Shown piece by piece: positions 7,901-15,645 of a DNA stretch of 26,046 nucleotides. The number at the start of each line of letters is the position of its first letter. The stretch's first letter is position 1. The stretch lies in the NCBI GenBank assembly GCA_964596165.1, contig CAZQTW010000083.1, positions 1 to 26,046 on the forward strand. The letters are read 5' to 3'. The translations under genes and the position numbers were made by a program. The notes beneath the pieces were generated by a model, which had not been told where the DNA came from, ran no database searches, and saw only the letters and a program-made list of their open reading frames with translations. The DNA comes from CAYUQT01 sp964596165. GTDB lineage: Bacteria > Planctomycetota > Phycisphaerae > UBA1845 > JAFGLZ01.

Positions 7901-10348
7901 GCGACCGTCGTCCGGCCGGTGAATCCGGCGGAGAAGAAATGGCTGCCGCATCGGGCGATAGGGTTGGCCCGGCTGCTCGCGGACCATACCGACCGGTCCA
8001 TTCCCGTTGCGATAGAGGCCGCCGAAAAGGTCGAACCGGGTTGCGGCGTCACGGTGACGGTTCGGGCGACGAAGCCTACCGACCCGAACCGGCCGGGCTA
8101 CGTTCACCTGTGGGCCGTGGATGAGGGAATCCTCATGACGACGGCATTTCGCACGCCGGATCCGCTGAGCCATTTCTTCGCCCCGCGGTGCGCATCGGTC
8201 CTGTCTTCCGACCTCTTCTCGGACCTGATGCCCGACCATCTGCGGCCGGCCGGTATGGCTCGAATCGGGGCGGACGGCTGGGAGGACGATGCCGAGGCGC
8301 TGCGGCGGGGGGCGACACCGGCTCGTCGAAGGGAATCGGCCGTCGTCTGGAACGACGTCTTCCCCCTCGACTCCGACGGTACCGCGTGCGCGCGAATCGT
8401 CATGCCGGAATTGACGGGAGAAATGCGGCTGATGGCCGTCGTGGTGGACGGCGATCGCTACGGGACGGCCCATCGTCCCCTGACACTCACTTCACCGCTT
8501 CTTCTGGAAACCTCATGGCCGCGATTCGCCGCGCCGGGCGATCACTTCCGGGTGCCCATCAGGCTGTTCAATACGACGACCTCACCGCTGGCAGTCGATC
8601 TGACACTGCGAATCGACGGTCCGATTCAGATCGAAAACCCGAACGAGCTCAAGCAGACAACGGTCGGCGTGGGCGGGCCCCAGACGCTATGGGCTTGCGC
8701 GCGGGCCACGGACGTCGGGCACGTAACGGCGCATATCGAGGCGCGTTCAACCGCCTCGGATGGGTCCCGACTTCTCGCTCGGGCCAAGGCCGAGCTTGTC
8801 GCGAGGCCCGCATCGACGTTGCACGCCGAGTCGAAGCTCATGAGGTTGGAGGCAGGCAAGTCGATCACAATCGAACCGTCGGCCGAATTCCTGCGGCAGA
8901 CAACGGACACACGCATCCGCGTCGGGAGGCTACCCTCGATTCATCTCCAACCGTTTATCGAGGAGTTGCTCGACTATCCGTACGGGTGCGTCGAGCAGAC
9001 GACGAGTCAGCTCTATGCCCTGCTGCATGCCGGAGACGTGCTCGGAGAAGAACCGGGAGGCCAGACCGCCGTTCGCGACATCAAGGCGATGATCGCCGCC
9101 GGCATCGCGAGGTTATGGTCGATGCAGACGCGTTCCGGCGGATTGAGCTATTGGCCGGGGTCGCCGGCTCCCGATGCCTGGGCGACGACGTACGCCGCCG
9201 GATTCCTGGCGCAGGCCAAACGGGCCGGTCACGCCGTCGACCGGCAATTCGTCGACGACCTCCTGAAGTATGTTCAGAGACTGTTCCTTGAGCCGGGGCT
9301 CGACCACGAGAAGCCGGACGTCAACACACGGGCGCAGATTTGCCGCGTGCTGGCCGCGTTCGACAAGCCGCAACTCGGCTGGATGTCACGGCTCTCGGAA
9401 CAGGCCGACCAACTCGATATGGCCGGCCGCGCACACCTGGCAATGGCCTGGATGATCGCCGGCCGCAAGGACCGGGCGAAGTCCGTCCTTCTGGTGGACT
9501 CGATTTCGCAGAAGGTGGCCACCACGACGGGGGGACGCTTGACCTCGCAAGTCGAGCAGGAGGCCGTCCTGCTCGATGCCCTGCTGGAGCTCGATCCGAA
9601 GCACGAGTGGGTTCCGTCGCTGGTCGACCGTCTGGAGAAGGCACGTTTGCAGGGCAAGTGGAGCAACACGCTCGAGAAGGCCGCCGCAGTCGCCGCGCTG
9701 AGTCGATACCAAGCAACGACGAAGGATAACGCCGTTTTTGAAGGAACCATCCGCGTGGGAGACCGGCTTGTCGGGGCATTCGATCAAGAGCGGCCTCAGA
9801 CGGTCGTCGTTCGTGACCGGGAAGGTGCCGGCATCCGCATCAATTCATCCGGGACCGGTACCATCTACCTCGCGGTGACCACGCGGGGGCTGCGGCGTCC
9901 CACCAGCACGATGCAATACGATCGCCAGTTGCGCGTCCGGCGTCGCTGGACCGTTGCCGGCGGCAAGTCCATCGAAAACCGCCCGCTCCATGTGGGCGAC
10001 CTCATTCGGGTTGAGATCGAGGTCGCCGCGCCCGACAGACGAGGGGGAACGACCGTCGAAAACGTGGCCATCGTGGATGCCCTTCCCGGTGGAATGGAGG
10101 TGGAGAACCCGAGGCTGGCCACATCGGCCAAGACGGGACAAGAAGAGGACCTTCCGGACCGCGTGGAGTTTCTCGACGATCGCGTGCTGCTGTTCTGTTC
10201 GGTCGGTCCTGAACGAAGGCTGTTCACGTACGCCCTGCGCGCCGCGACGCCGGGCACATTCGTGCTGCCCCCCGTCGAGGCGTCGTGCATGTATGACGTT
10301 TCCTTCGCTTCGATCAACGGCGGCGGCGAGGTGACGATCGTCCCGTGA
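4955..10348 (+). CDS. Bacterial alpha-2-macroglobulin (YfhM-like protease trap)
   Basis: A 1797-residue, probably periplasmic, protease inhibitor. Family members snare proteases that cut a bait region and then link covalently through an internal thioester. The N-terminus has one hydrophobic anchor (about residues 14-29, ILILMNLVGLVWI) but no lipobox cysteine. Macroglobulin-type beta domains follow for about 1,000 residues, including the segment TYDVMLYTERGVYRPGDTIH. A variable, arginine-rich stretch near residues 1,085-1,130 is a candidate bait region. The core A2M domain comes next (VWNDVFPLDSDG). The thioester motif is C1345-V-E-Q1348 in PYGCVEQTTSQ, followed by an alpha/alpha-barrel thioester domain and a C-terminal beta domain. 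E. coli YfhM is about 1,650 residues, so this protein is somewhat longer. The stop overlaps the pbpC start in GTGA, indicating translational coupling with the known genomic partner of these proteins. Family assignment is firm; the target proteases are unknown. Confidence 0.93.
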   Translation: MQWPLAKGSPWRFRVILILMNLVGLVWIHHDLTSTPKPRLRILAALPARDVDTTDRFSLVFDEPLQLRASLGTALIQSPFVVKPQPPGRWVWSEPTRLDFVLDKPLPPGRVFVVRPAADLESQTGRTLVGQSEFRFETHPLRCLDCRLQTADRRHANIELHFNQPVDPGDLLRNMRVTDAKTRARLEAECMMREPAERHVIRIQRPGSDRAKIELAALLTGSGGELGLGSTVTHEIRVEELFRLRRARVEKPGVEEDIAVELQFSRQLDTHKPLPQVNVTPTVDDLRVSYTHDGSELRLKGRFACGRRYTATVGLDVVSERGEGLGEFQTVSFTVPDRRPAIRFPNGSGVLSPKGNLVLDLTVANVGGLKVHASRVHANNLLAHLREADADVTARSEVDKTFALSLVYNEPTKFALDLRQLIGRPLGIYHVTAGATDRTWTRDSAIVAVTDLAITCKQERDGLVVWVTSLSRAEPVSEARVSAISYNNQVLGGGVTGPDGIARLEVAENHPDGKPWVVVAEKGEDMSYLQPENRLWVIDDVDQSGRDVPRTYDVMLYTERGVYRPGDTIHLTGLVRDAAGRTPPAFPLCLHVKRPDGRTIATLPVRHDPTCQGIFQVAYPTDERGQTGPYRFVASLPGAKETLGQTQTLVEAFVPARIEVSAEPSKARYGPKDKVEIKASVRYLFGKPAVGLTATAEGTYRREPFRSERFRGYSFTPPEGGERQEIEESKAVTDVNGQALLAVVPPGNQPPGWWRGSFALTVHEEGGRSVSKNVSVVADTAGRHIGLRIPEGRIAPTAKPFNVDWVQVTGDDHPAAPGAMHYSLVRVEFDTTLEKIDGRPVWKSTERLIPIAEGEIGKGSEAKAKGTLPVTCPKPGEYRLRVSDCTSGGSTSQVEFYACEGESDLQSVTMERPERLEIVLDKEKYIPGTKARVLVRSPIAGRLLLTAETDKVIDTRVVELKNNTAEVELVVTSAIRGGAFVTATVVRPVNPAEKKWLPHRAIGLARLLADHTDRSIPVAIEAAEKVEPGCGVTVTVRATKPTDPNRPGYVHLWAVDEGILMTTAFRTPDPLSHFFAPRCASVLSSDLFSDLMPDHLRPAGMARIGADGWEDDAEALRRGATPARRRESAVVWNDVFPLDSDGTACARIVMPELTGEMRLMAVVVDGDRYGTAHRPLTLTSPLLLETSWPRFAAPGDHFRVPIRLFNTTTSPLAVDLTLRIDGPIQIENPNELKQTTVGVGGPQTLWACARATDVGHVTAHIEARSTASDGSRLLARAKAELVARPASTLHAESKLMRLEAGKSITIEPSAEFLRQTTDTRIRVGRLPSIHLQPFIEELLDYPYGCVEQTTSQLYALLHAGDVLGEEPGGQTAVRDIKAMIAAGIARLWSMQTRSGGLSYWPGSPAPDAWATTYAAGFLAQAKRAGHAVDRQFVDDLLKYVQRLFLEPGLDHEKPDVNTRAQICRVLAAFDKPQLGWMSRLSEQADQLDMAGRAHLAMAWMIAGRKDRAKSVLLVDSISQKVATTTGGRLTSQVEQEAVLLDALLELDPKHEWVPSLVDRLEKARLQGKWSNTLEKAAAVAALSRYQATTKDNAVFEGTIRVGDRLVGAFDQERPQTVVVRDREGAGIRINSSGTGTIYLAVTTRGLRRPTSTMQYDRQLRVRRRWTVAGGKSIENRPLHVGDLIRVEIEVAAPDRRGGTTVENVAIVDALPGGMEVENPRLATSAKTGQEEDLPDRVEFLDDRVLLFCSVGPERRLFTYALRAATPGTFVLPPVEASCMYDVSFASINGGGEVTIVP

Positions 10349-12390
10349 ACGCCATCCGAGTGAGATCGACCGTGGTGCGCGGCCTGAGGCGGCTGACCGT
10401 GTTGGCCGTCGGCTCGGTGATCGTCCTCGTTGCGGGGCTGGTTACCGCGTGCCGCCTTTGGCCATTCCCGCTGAATCGGCTTGAACGCCGGCCGGCGAGT
10501 CCCGTGGTGACGGCACGGGACGGCACAACGCTTCTAAAGGTCGTCGGCGAAGACGGCCAGTGGCGCTTGCCGATCGGTCCGGATCGGATGTCCCCCTGGC
10601 TGATCAAGGCCACTGAGGCAATTGAGGATCACCGGTTCCGTTCGCACTGCGGCGTCGATCCCATCGCGGTGATTCGGGCGATCGGGCAAAACCTGGCTGC
10701 CGGGCGGATCGTCTCGGGGGCCGGCACGATCACCATGCAGGTGTGTCGCATGATGGACGACCGGCCGCGTGGCCGGCGGGCCAAGATCACGGAGACATTT
10801 CGTGCCCTGCAACTTGAGCGGTTGCGCGACAAGGATGACATCCTTGCAGCCTATCTGAACACCGCGCCATACGGGGCCAACGTCCGAGGCGTCGAGGCCG
10901 CATCGTTGGTCTGGTTCGGCAAGCATGCCGCGGATCTCTCGCTAGCCGAGGCGGCGCTCCTGGCGGGCCTGCCCCAGTCGCCGTCTTTGTACCGACCGGA
11001 CCGGCATCCCGAGGCCGCCCGACGTCGGCGTGAGGCCGTCTTGAGACGCATGGTCGAGACGGGGGCGATCAGCGAGTCCCAGCGGATCATTGCCTCGGCG
11101 GAGACCATCGTGCTGACGCCACACCGACCGACACACCTTGCGCCTCACGCCGCATGTTTCGCACTCAGCCGGCGACCCGGCGGTGGGCAGACGACGATCG
11201 ATCCGATGATCCAACGGGACGTTGCGCGGCTGGTCGTCGAGCACGCCAAGACGTTGCCTTCCCGGAGCGATGTCGCCGTGGTCGTGATCGGCATCGCACA
11301 GAGCGACATCGTGGCCATGGTCGGTTCGGCCGATGTCGGCGATCCGATCGACGGGCAGATCAACGGTGCGCTCGCGCGACGCAGCCCCGGATCTGCCCTG
11401 AAGCCGTTTGTCTACGCGGCCGCCTTCGAGGCTCGACTACTGAACGATCAATCCGTTGTCTACGACGTGCCCATTCATCGGGCCGGCTGGTCACCGACAA
11501 ACTGTGACGGCCGGTTTGCCGGGGAATTGACCGTCGCGGAGGCGCTGCGCCGATCGCTGAACGTCCCGGCGATTCTCGTTGCGGAGTCGGTCGGCCTGTC
11601 GCGCTGTCTCGGGCAGATCGAGGCGGTCGGCATCAGACTTCCTCACGATGCCGGAGAACGCGGGGGGCTGGCCGTGGTAGTCGGTGCGGTCGAGGTGACG
11701 TTGCTCGATCTGGTCAACGGCTACGCGACATTGGGACGGGGCGGGACACGCAAAACGCCGCGGTTGTTCGTTGACGAGCCGACAGACGAGGCGCGTGTAT
11801 TGGACCCGGGCACGTGCCATATGCTCGATGAGATTCTCTCATCGCGGCACCGCTGCCCGCATGGCACGGACGATTGGGCCGACCGCGAGGTGCCCTGGTT
11901 CATGTGGAAGACGGGCACCAGCTCGGGTCGGCGCGACGCTTGGGCGGCGGGCCACAATCGCCGCTTTGCCGTTGGCGTTTGGGTCGGCCGCTTCTCCGGC
12001 GTCGGATCCGACGCTTTCGTCGGCGCCGAGGCTGCCGAGCCCCTCCTAACGCGGCTCTTTGCGCTTCCGTCGGTGCGAAACGACAGCGACCCGGCGCCTC
12101 CGGAACGTTGGACCGCCCGAACGGTTCTGCGTCGCCCCGACGGCAACACCGGGCCCGTTCGCGTGGTGTCACCCCACGAAGGCGCGACGTTGATCTCGGT
12201 GAACGGTCGATGCACGATCCGGCCGAAGGCCAGCGGGAACCCGGAACACTTCTGGTTCCTCAACGGCCTCTTGCTGGGTCGTGGCCCTATCGAACGTATC
12301 GCCTTGGCCCCGGGGTCTTATGAGTTGCGATGTGCGGACGACACCGGAAACCAGTCGGCGGTTCGGTTCACGGTTCAGCCGGGATCGTGA
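10345..12390 (+). CDS. pbpC: Penicillin-binding protein 1C (glycosyltransferase/transpeptidase)
   Basis: A 681-residue bifunctional class A penicillin-binding protein that polymerises and cross-links peptidoglycan at the outer face of the inner membrane. A single anchor lies at about residues 15-37. The GT51 glycosyltransferase domain shows EDHRF with candidate catalytic E94, GAGTITMQ, and RRAKITET with E150. The transpeptidase has S350-A-L-K353 (nucleophile serine), S404-L-N406 and K522-T-G-T-S526. The last 90 or so residues resemble the PBP1C C-terminal domain (VRVVSPHEGATLISVNG). E. coli PbpC is about 770 residues. It starts with a GTG that overlaps the macroglobulin stop by 4 bases, so the two are very likely co-translated. 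Known biology pairs these proteins: PbpC is thought to mend the wall while the macroglobulin traps intruding proteases. All catalytic motifs look intact. The cysteine in HCGVDP replaces a more usual residue and seems harmless. Confidence 0.95.
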   Translation: MNAIRVRSTVVRGLRRLTVLAVGSVIVLVAGLVTACRLWPFPLNRLERRPASPVVTARDGTTLLKVVGEDGQWRLPIGPDRMSPWLIKATEAIEDHRFRSHCGVDPIAVIRAIGQNLAAGRIVSGAGTITMQVCRMMDDRPRGRRAKITETFRALQLERLRDKDDILAAYLNTAPYGANVRGVEAASLVWFGKHAADLSLAEAALLAGLPQSPSLYRPDRHPEAARRRREAVLRRMVETGAISESQRIIASAETIVLTPHRPTHLAPHAACFALSRRPGGGQTTIDPMIQRDVARLVVEHAKTLPSRSDVAVVVIGIAQSDIVAMVGSADVGDPIDGQINGALARRSPGSALKPFVYAAAFEARLLNDQSVVYDVPIHRAGWSPTNCDGRFAGELTVAEALRRSLNVPAILVAESVGLSRCLGQIEAVGIRLPHDAGERGGLAVVVGAVEVTLLDLVNGYATLGRGGTRKTPRLFVDEPTDEARVLDPGTCHMLDEILSSRHRCPHGTDDWADREVPWFMWKTGTSSGRRDAWAAGHNRRFAVGVWVGRFSGVGSDAFVGAEAAEPLLTRLFALPSVRNDSDPAPPERWTARTVLRRPDGNTGPVRVVSPHEGATLISVNGRCTIRPKASGNPEHFWFLNGLLLGRGPIERIALAPGSYELRCADDTGNQSAVRFTVQPGS

Positions 12391-12440
12391 CGCGCCCACG
12401 GGATCCGCCGGTGGCGCCCAAGCACACAGCACGGCGCGTG

Positions 12441-13907
12441 TTACTCGTCCTTCTCGGCAGGATTGATTGGTTTCCCCTCCCAGCACCACACGCCGTTTTC
12501 CTTCGTCAGGATTCGGAACGCGCTGCCGGGCACCGGAGGGGCATTCACCTTCGGCAGCCAACGGGCGTGGTCGCGGATGACCCCGGCGTAATGGGGGTCC
12601 TTCGCGAGATTGGTCCATTCGCGCGGATCGGATCGGTGATCGTAAAGCTCCTCCGAACCGTCGGCATAGCGGATATACCGCCAGCGTTCCGATCGCACCG
12701 CATGATTGTCCATGTTGTGCGTGGTGATGGCCGGCCAGGGACGCGGGGCTTTCGCATCCTTCAGTTGCGGCAGCAGGCTGTGGCCTTCGAGCCCCTCTTT
12801 ATGCGGAAGGCCACAGAGTTCCAGCAGCGTGGGATAGATGTCGAGCAACTCGGCCGGTTCAACGCATGTCGCCCCTCGACCGACGCCGGGTCCGGCGAAG
12901 ACGAGCGGCACGTGCGTGGATCGCTCCCAAAGCGTCGTCTTGCCCGTCATGGCCTTCTCGCCAATGTGCCAGCCGTTGTCGGACCAGAGCACAATGACCG
13001 TGTCGTCGGCGTGACCGATCTCGCGGAGCGTGTCGAGCACGCGGCCGATCTGGCTGTCCATGAACGTCGTGCTCGCGAGGTACGATCGGACGAGCGGACG
13101 CCATTGGTTCGCTTTCTTCAGCCACGACAACCGCGGCTCCGGCAGTCTCCAGTGGAGATACCATGAGAACTCGGGGACATTCTCGCGATCGTTGTCCTTC
13201 ACCGGCGGCAAAATGATCTGGTCGACCGGCGGAAAAAGGTCGAACCACTGTTGTGACGCGAAGCACGGGACGTGCGGCAGGCGAAACCCCACCGCAACGA
13301 AGAAGGGCTTGCCTGCCGGAAGCGACTTCATCTGGGCGATGGCAGCGTCGGCAATCCGCCAATCCGCCTGTTCGCGGTCATCTTCCGGAAACACGCCCCA
13401 GTCCATGACGCGCATCGTGGACGGCGTCTGAACCAGTTTCTGCTTCGGAAGCGGCATGCCGGGTGCGGGACCCCACACCTCGAATTCGGCGAGCTGCAGT
13501 TCTTTCGGAACGGAGCCGTCGTGGTGCACTTTGCCGAAGGTCGCGGTGAAGTAACCGTTCCTGGCGAAGTACTGGGGCAGCGTCACGCAATCCCGAGTCG
13601 CGGCCACGGTTCGAAATCCCGGCACCAATCCATAGATGCCCGTGGTCGAGGGTCGCAGCCCGATCAGCAGACTGACACGCGACGGATTGCACAATGGCGC
13701 CTGCACGTGCGCATTGGCGAACAGGGTCCCGCCCGCGGCCAAACGGTCTATAGTGGGTGTTTTGGCCTGCGGATGCCCGCCGAGGCAGCCGACCCAGTCG
13801 TTGAGGTCGTCAATGGCGATGAACAGAACGTTTGGCCTTGTCGCGGCGGAGGCGGATGCCGCTGCGGACAGCACCAAGGCAGTGCAAATCAGAACACCTC
13901 GCTTCAT
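12441..13907 (-). CDS. Secreted sulfatase, iduronate-2-sulfatase-like
   Basis: A 488-residue type I (formylglycine) sulfatase with a signal peptide (about residues 1-21, ending ASASA) and likely periplasmic location. The active-site motif is C73-N-P-S-R77, whose cysteine would be converted to formylglycine. D33-D34 in AIDDLND and the SDNGWH segment near residue 310 match the metal-binding positions of the alkaline-phosphatase fold. The pattern SRVSLLIGLRPSTTGIYG and the later FGKVHHDG resemble iduronate-2-sulfatase, which removes 2-O-sulfate from uronic acids, but the bacterial substrate could differ. The ATG is preceded by GGGGTG at 6 bases. It is divergent from the next sulfatase with 194 bases between starts, and convergent with pbpC with only 50 bases between stops. 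No sulfatase-maturing enzyme is visible in the window. Confidence 0.9.
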   Translation of the reverse strand: MKRGVLICTALVLSAAASASAATRPNVLFIAIDDLNDWVGCLGGHPQAKTPTIDRLAAGGTLFANAHVQAPLCNPSRVSLLIGLRPSTTGIYGLVPGFRTVAATRDCVTLPQYFARNGYFTATFGKVHHDGSVPKELQLAEFEVWGPAPGMPLPKQKLVQTPSTMRVMDWGVFPEDDREQADWRIADAAIAQMKSLPAGKPFFVAVGFRLPHVPCFASQQWFDLFPPVDQIILPPVKDNDRENVPEFSWYLHWRLPEPRLSWLKKANQWRPLVRSYLASTTFMDSQIGRVLDTLREIGHADDTVIVLWSDNGWHIGEKAMTGKTTLWERSTHVPLVFAGPGVGRGATCVEPAELLDIYPTLLELCGLPHKEGLEGHSLLPQLKDAKAPRPWPAITTHNMDNHAVRSERWRYIRYADGSEELYDHRSDPREWTNLAKDPHYAGVIRDHARWLPKVNAPPVPGSAFRILTKENGVWCWEGKPINPAEKDE

Positions 13908-13945
13908 GGATCACCCCGAATGCTCCTGGGTTGTCGCGCCAGTCC

Positions 13946-13973
13946 ACGCTACCATGCCGATGCGCACTGTCAA
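13946..13973 (-). promoter_or_regulatory. Putative promoter of the minus-strand sulfatase
   Basis: Read on the minus strand, TTGACA (13968-13973) is followed after 16 bases by TAGCGT (13946-13951) with an upstream TGG, giving a perfect -35 and an extended but weak -10. Transcription would begin about 32 bases before the ATG. No comparable signal was seen for the divergent plus-strand sulfatase, which may use a different sigma factor. Confidence 0.4.
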
Positions 13974-14101
13974 TGCGAGATCGGGCTGTCGTCAGGCCAT
14001 TGACCAATCTCCCCACCTCTGGAGTCCGAGTGGCTCGCATGGTACACCTTTCCGTCGTGCAATCCGCGTCGTGAACAGACTCATCAAGGGAGGGTACTCG
14101 C

Positions 14102-15490
14102 ATGACAGGCATATCCCGCATCTTCGCGGCGGCACTGGCGCCCTGCCTTGTCGGACAATTCGCGTTCGGGGCCACGGAGCGACCCACGAGTCAGCGCAAC
14201 GTATTGCTGCTGGTCGGCGACGATCATGGGCTGGAACTCGGCTGTTATGGTCATCCGGTCGTCAAGACGCCTCATCTCGACAGGCTGGCGGCGCAGGGCG
14301 TCCGGTTCACCGATGCGTTCGCCACGGTGTCCTCGTGCAGCGCCAGCCGGTCCGTGATCTACACCGGCCTCCACAATCACGCCAACGGTCAATATGGCCA
14401 CCAGCATGCATACCATAACTTCAACACCTTCTCTCACGTCCGGTCGCTGCCGGGGATGCTCAAGGCACGCGGCTATCGCGCGGGCATCATCGCCAAGGTC
14501 CACGTCCAACCGGCTTCGGCCTATCCCTTTGACGTCATCCAGGCCGGCGGAAGGGACGTGCAGGGAATCGGCCGGGCCGCTCGCGAATACATGACCACCG
14601 AGCCGGACAAGCCGTTCCTGCTGGTTGTGGGGTTTACCGATCCGCACCGATCCGGGAAGGGCTTCGGTGACGAGACACCCGATCGGTCCATGCCTGTCAC
14701 CGAGTATCGCCCGCAGGACGTCATCGTCCCGCGCTACCTACCCGACACGCCGACGGTCCGTGCGGAATTGGCCTCGTACTACCGGGCCGTATCCCGGTTG
14801 GACGCCGGGGTCGGAGGGGTTCTGGACGCCCTGGCCGATGCCGGTGCGGCCGACAGCACGCTCATCATCTACGTCAGCGACAACGGCCCGGCGTTTCCCG
14901 GCGCCAAGACGAATCTCTACGACGCCGGTATTCATCTGCCGCTGATCGTCCGCTCGCCGGCATTGAAGGAAGGCGGTCGGGTGAACCACGCCATGGTCTC
15001 CTGGGTCGATCTGGCTCCGACGATTCTCGAATGGACGGGCACGCCGCTTGCGCCCGAACTGCAAGGTCGGTCATTCCTCAGAATCCTGGGCCGGGAGAAT
15101 CCGGCCGGATGGGATATGGTCTTCGCGTCGCACACGTTCCATGAGATCACCATGTATTATCCGATGCGAGCGATCCGGACGCGGGAGTACAAGTACATCC
15201 TCAACCTGGCGTACAAGCTCGACTACCCCTTCGCGTCGGATCTGTACGCGTCGCCAAGCTGGCAAGAAATGCTCAAGATGAAGGCGACCAAACTGGGCGT
15301 CCGAAGGATCGACGCCTACGTCCGTCGGCCCCGGGAGGAGCTGTACCATCTGCCCTCGGACCCTGACGAGGTGAAGAACGTGGCGGACGACCCGGCGCAT
15401 CAGCAGGTACTCAACGATCTGCGAGCGCGTCTGAAGGCATGGCAGCAGAAGACGAACGACCCCTGGATCGTAAAGCACGAATACGAGTAG
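14102..15490 (+). CDS. Secreted sulfatase, heparan N-sulfatase (SGSH)-like
   Basis: A 462-residue formylglycine sulfatase with a signal peptide (about residues 1-23, ending AFG). The active-site motif is C79-S-A-S-R83, using the accepted alanine variant in place of proline. D40-D41 and SDNGPAFPGAKTNLYDAG are metal- and substrate-site segments. The stretch HANGQYGHQHAYHNFNTF and then VRSLPGMLKARGYRAG, AKVHV and FTDPHRSG closely tracks mammalian N-sulfoglucosamine sulfohydrolase as I recall it, which removes N-sulfate from glucosamine. The start is set by a strong ribosome site AAGGGAGGG (14086-14094). With its divergent IDS-like neighbour it could strip two different sulfate positions from one sulfated glycan; that pairing is inference. 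Length agrees with the family. Confidence 0.9.
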   Translation: MTGISRIFAAALAPCLVGQFAFGATERPTSQRNVLLLVGDDHGLELGCYGHPVVKTPHLDRLAAQGVRFTDAFATVSSCSASRSVIYTGLHNHANGQYGHQHAYHNFNTFSHVRSLPGMLKARGYRAGIIAKVHVQPASAYPFDVIQAGGRDVQGIGRAAREYMTTEPDKPFLLVVGFTDPHRSGKGFGDETPDRSMPVTEYRPQDVIVPRYLPDTPTVRAELASYYRAVSRLDAGVGGVLDALADAGAADSTLIIYVSDNGPAFPGAKTNLYDAGIHLPLIVRSPALKEGGRVNHAMVSWVDLAPTILEWTGTPLAPELQGRSFLRILGRENPAGWDMVFASHTFHEITMYYPMRAIRTREYKYILNLAYKLDYPFASDLYASPSWQEMLKMKATKLGVRRIDAYVRRPREELYHLPSDPDEVKNVADDPAHQQVLNDLRARLKAWQQKTNDPWIVKHEYE

Positions 15491-15645
15491 TTGTTCGATC
15501 ACGCCGTGCGGGGACGCCGGATTCGGTAGCGGTTTGCGCTTGAGTGTCGAGACCGGTACCCCTACCGACCGAGCTGCGGTCTGCCATAGGTAGGCCGCTA
15601 CGATCGGGCAAGGACTCGGTCCGCTACGACAAATCGTGAAATGCC
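15491..15645. other. Convergent intergenic region with repeated GTAGCGG motif
   Basis: This lies between the stops of the SGSH-like sulfatase and the dehydrogenase. GTAGCGG occurs at 15526-15532 on + and its complement CCGCTAC at 15595-15601 and 15621-15627; the latter two belong to a direct repeat CCGCTACGA. A small hairpin, CGGTA-CCCC-TACCG, spans 15554-15567. It may form a bidirectional termination or RNA end structure, but it lacks the U-tract of a classical terminator. Confidence 0.3.

Noticed and set aside
6539..8473. 644-codon open frame antisense to the macroglobulin gene
   Set aside because: The plus strand encodes recognisable macroglobulin domains, while the antisense product is rich in Arg, His, Gly and Asp with no motif.
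12391..12440. Bidirectional terminator between pbpC and the sulfatase
   Set aside because: Only an imperfect GC-rich inverted repeat is seen, with a bulge and no U-tract.
12330..13166. Plus-strand open frame of 278 codons opposite the IDS-like sulfatase
   Set aside because: It overlaps the end of pbpC and is antisense to a sulfatase with a complete CNPSR motif; it has no ribosome site or domain.
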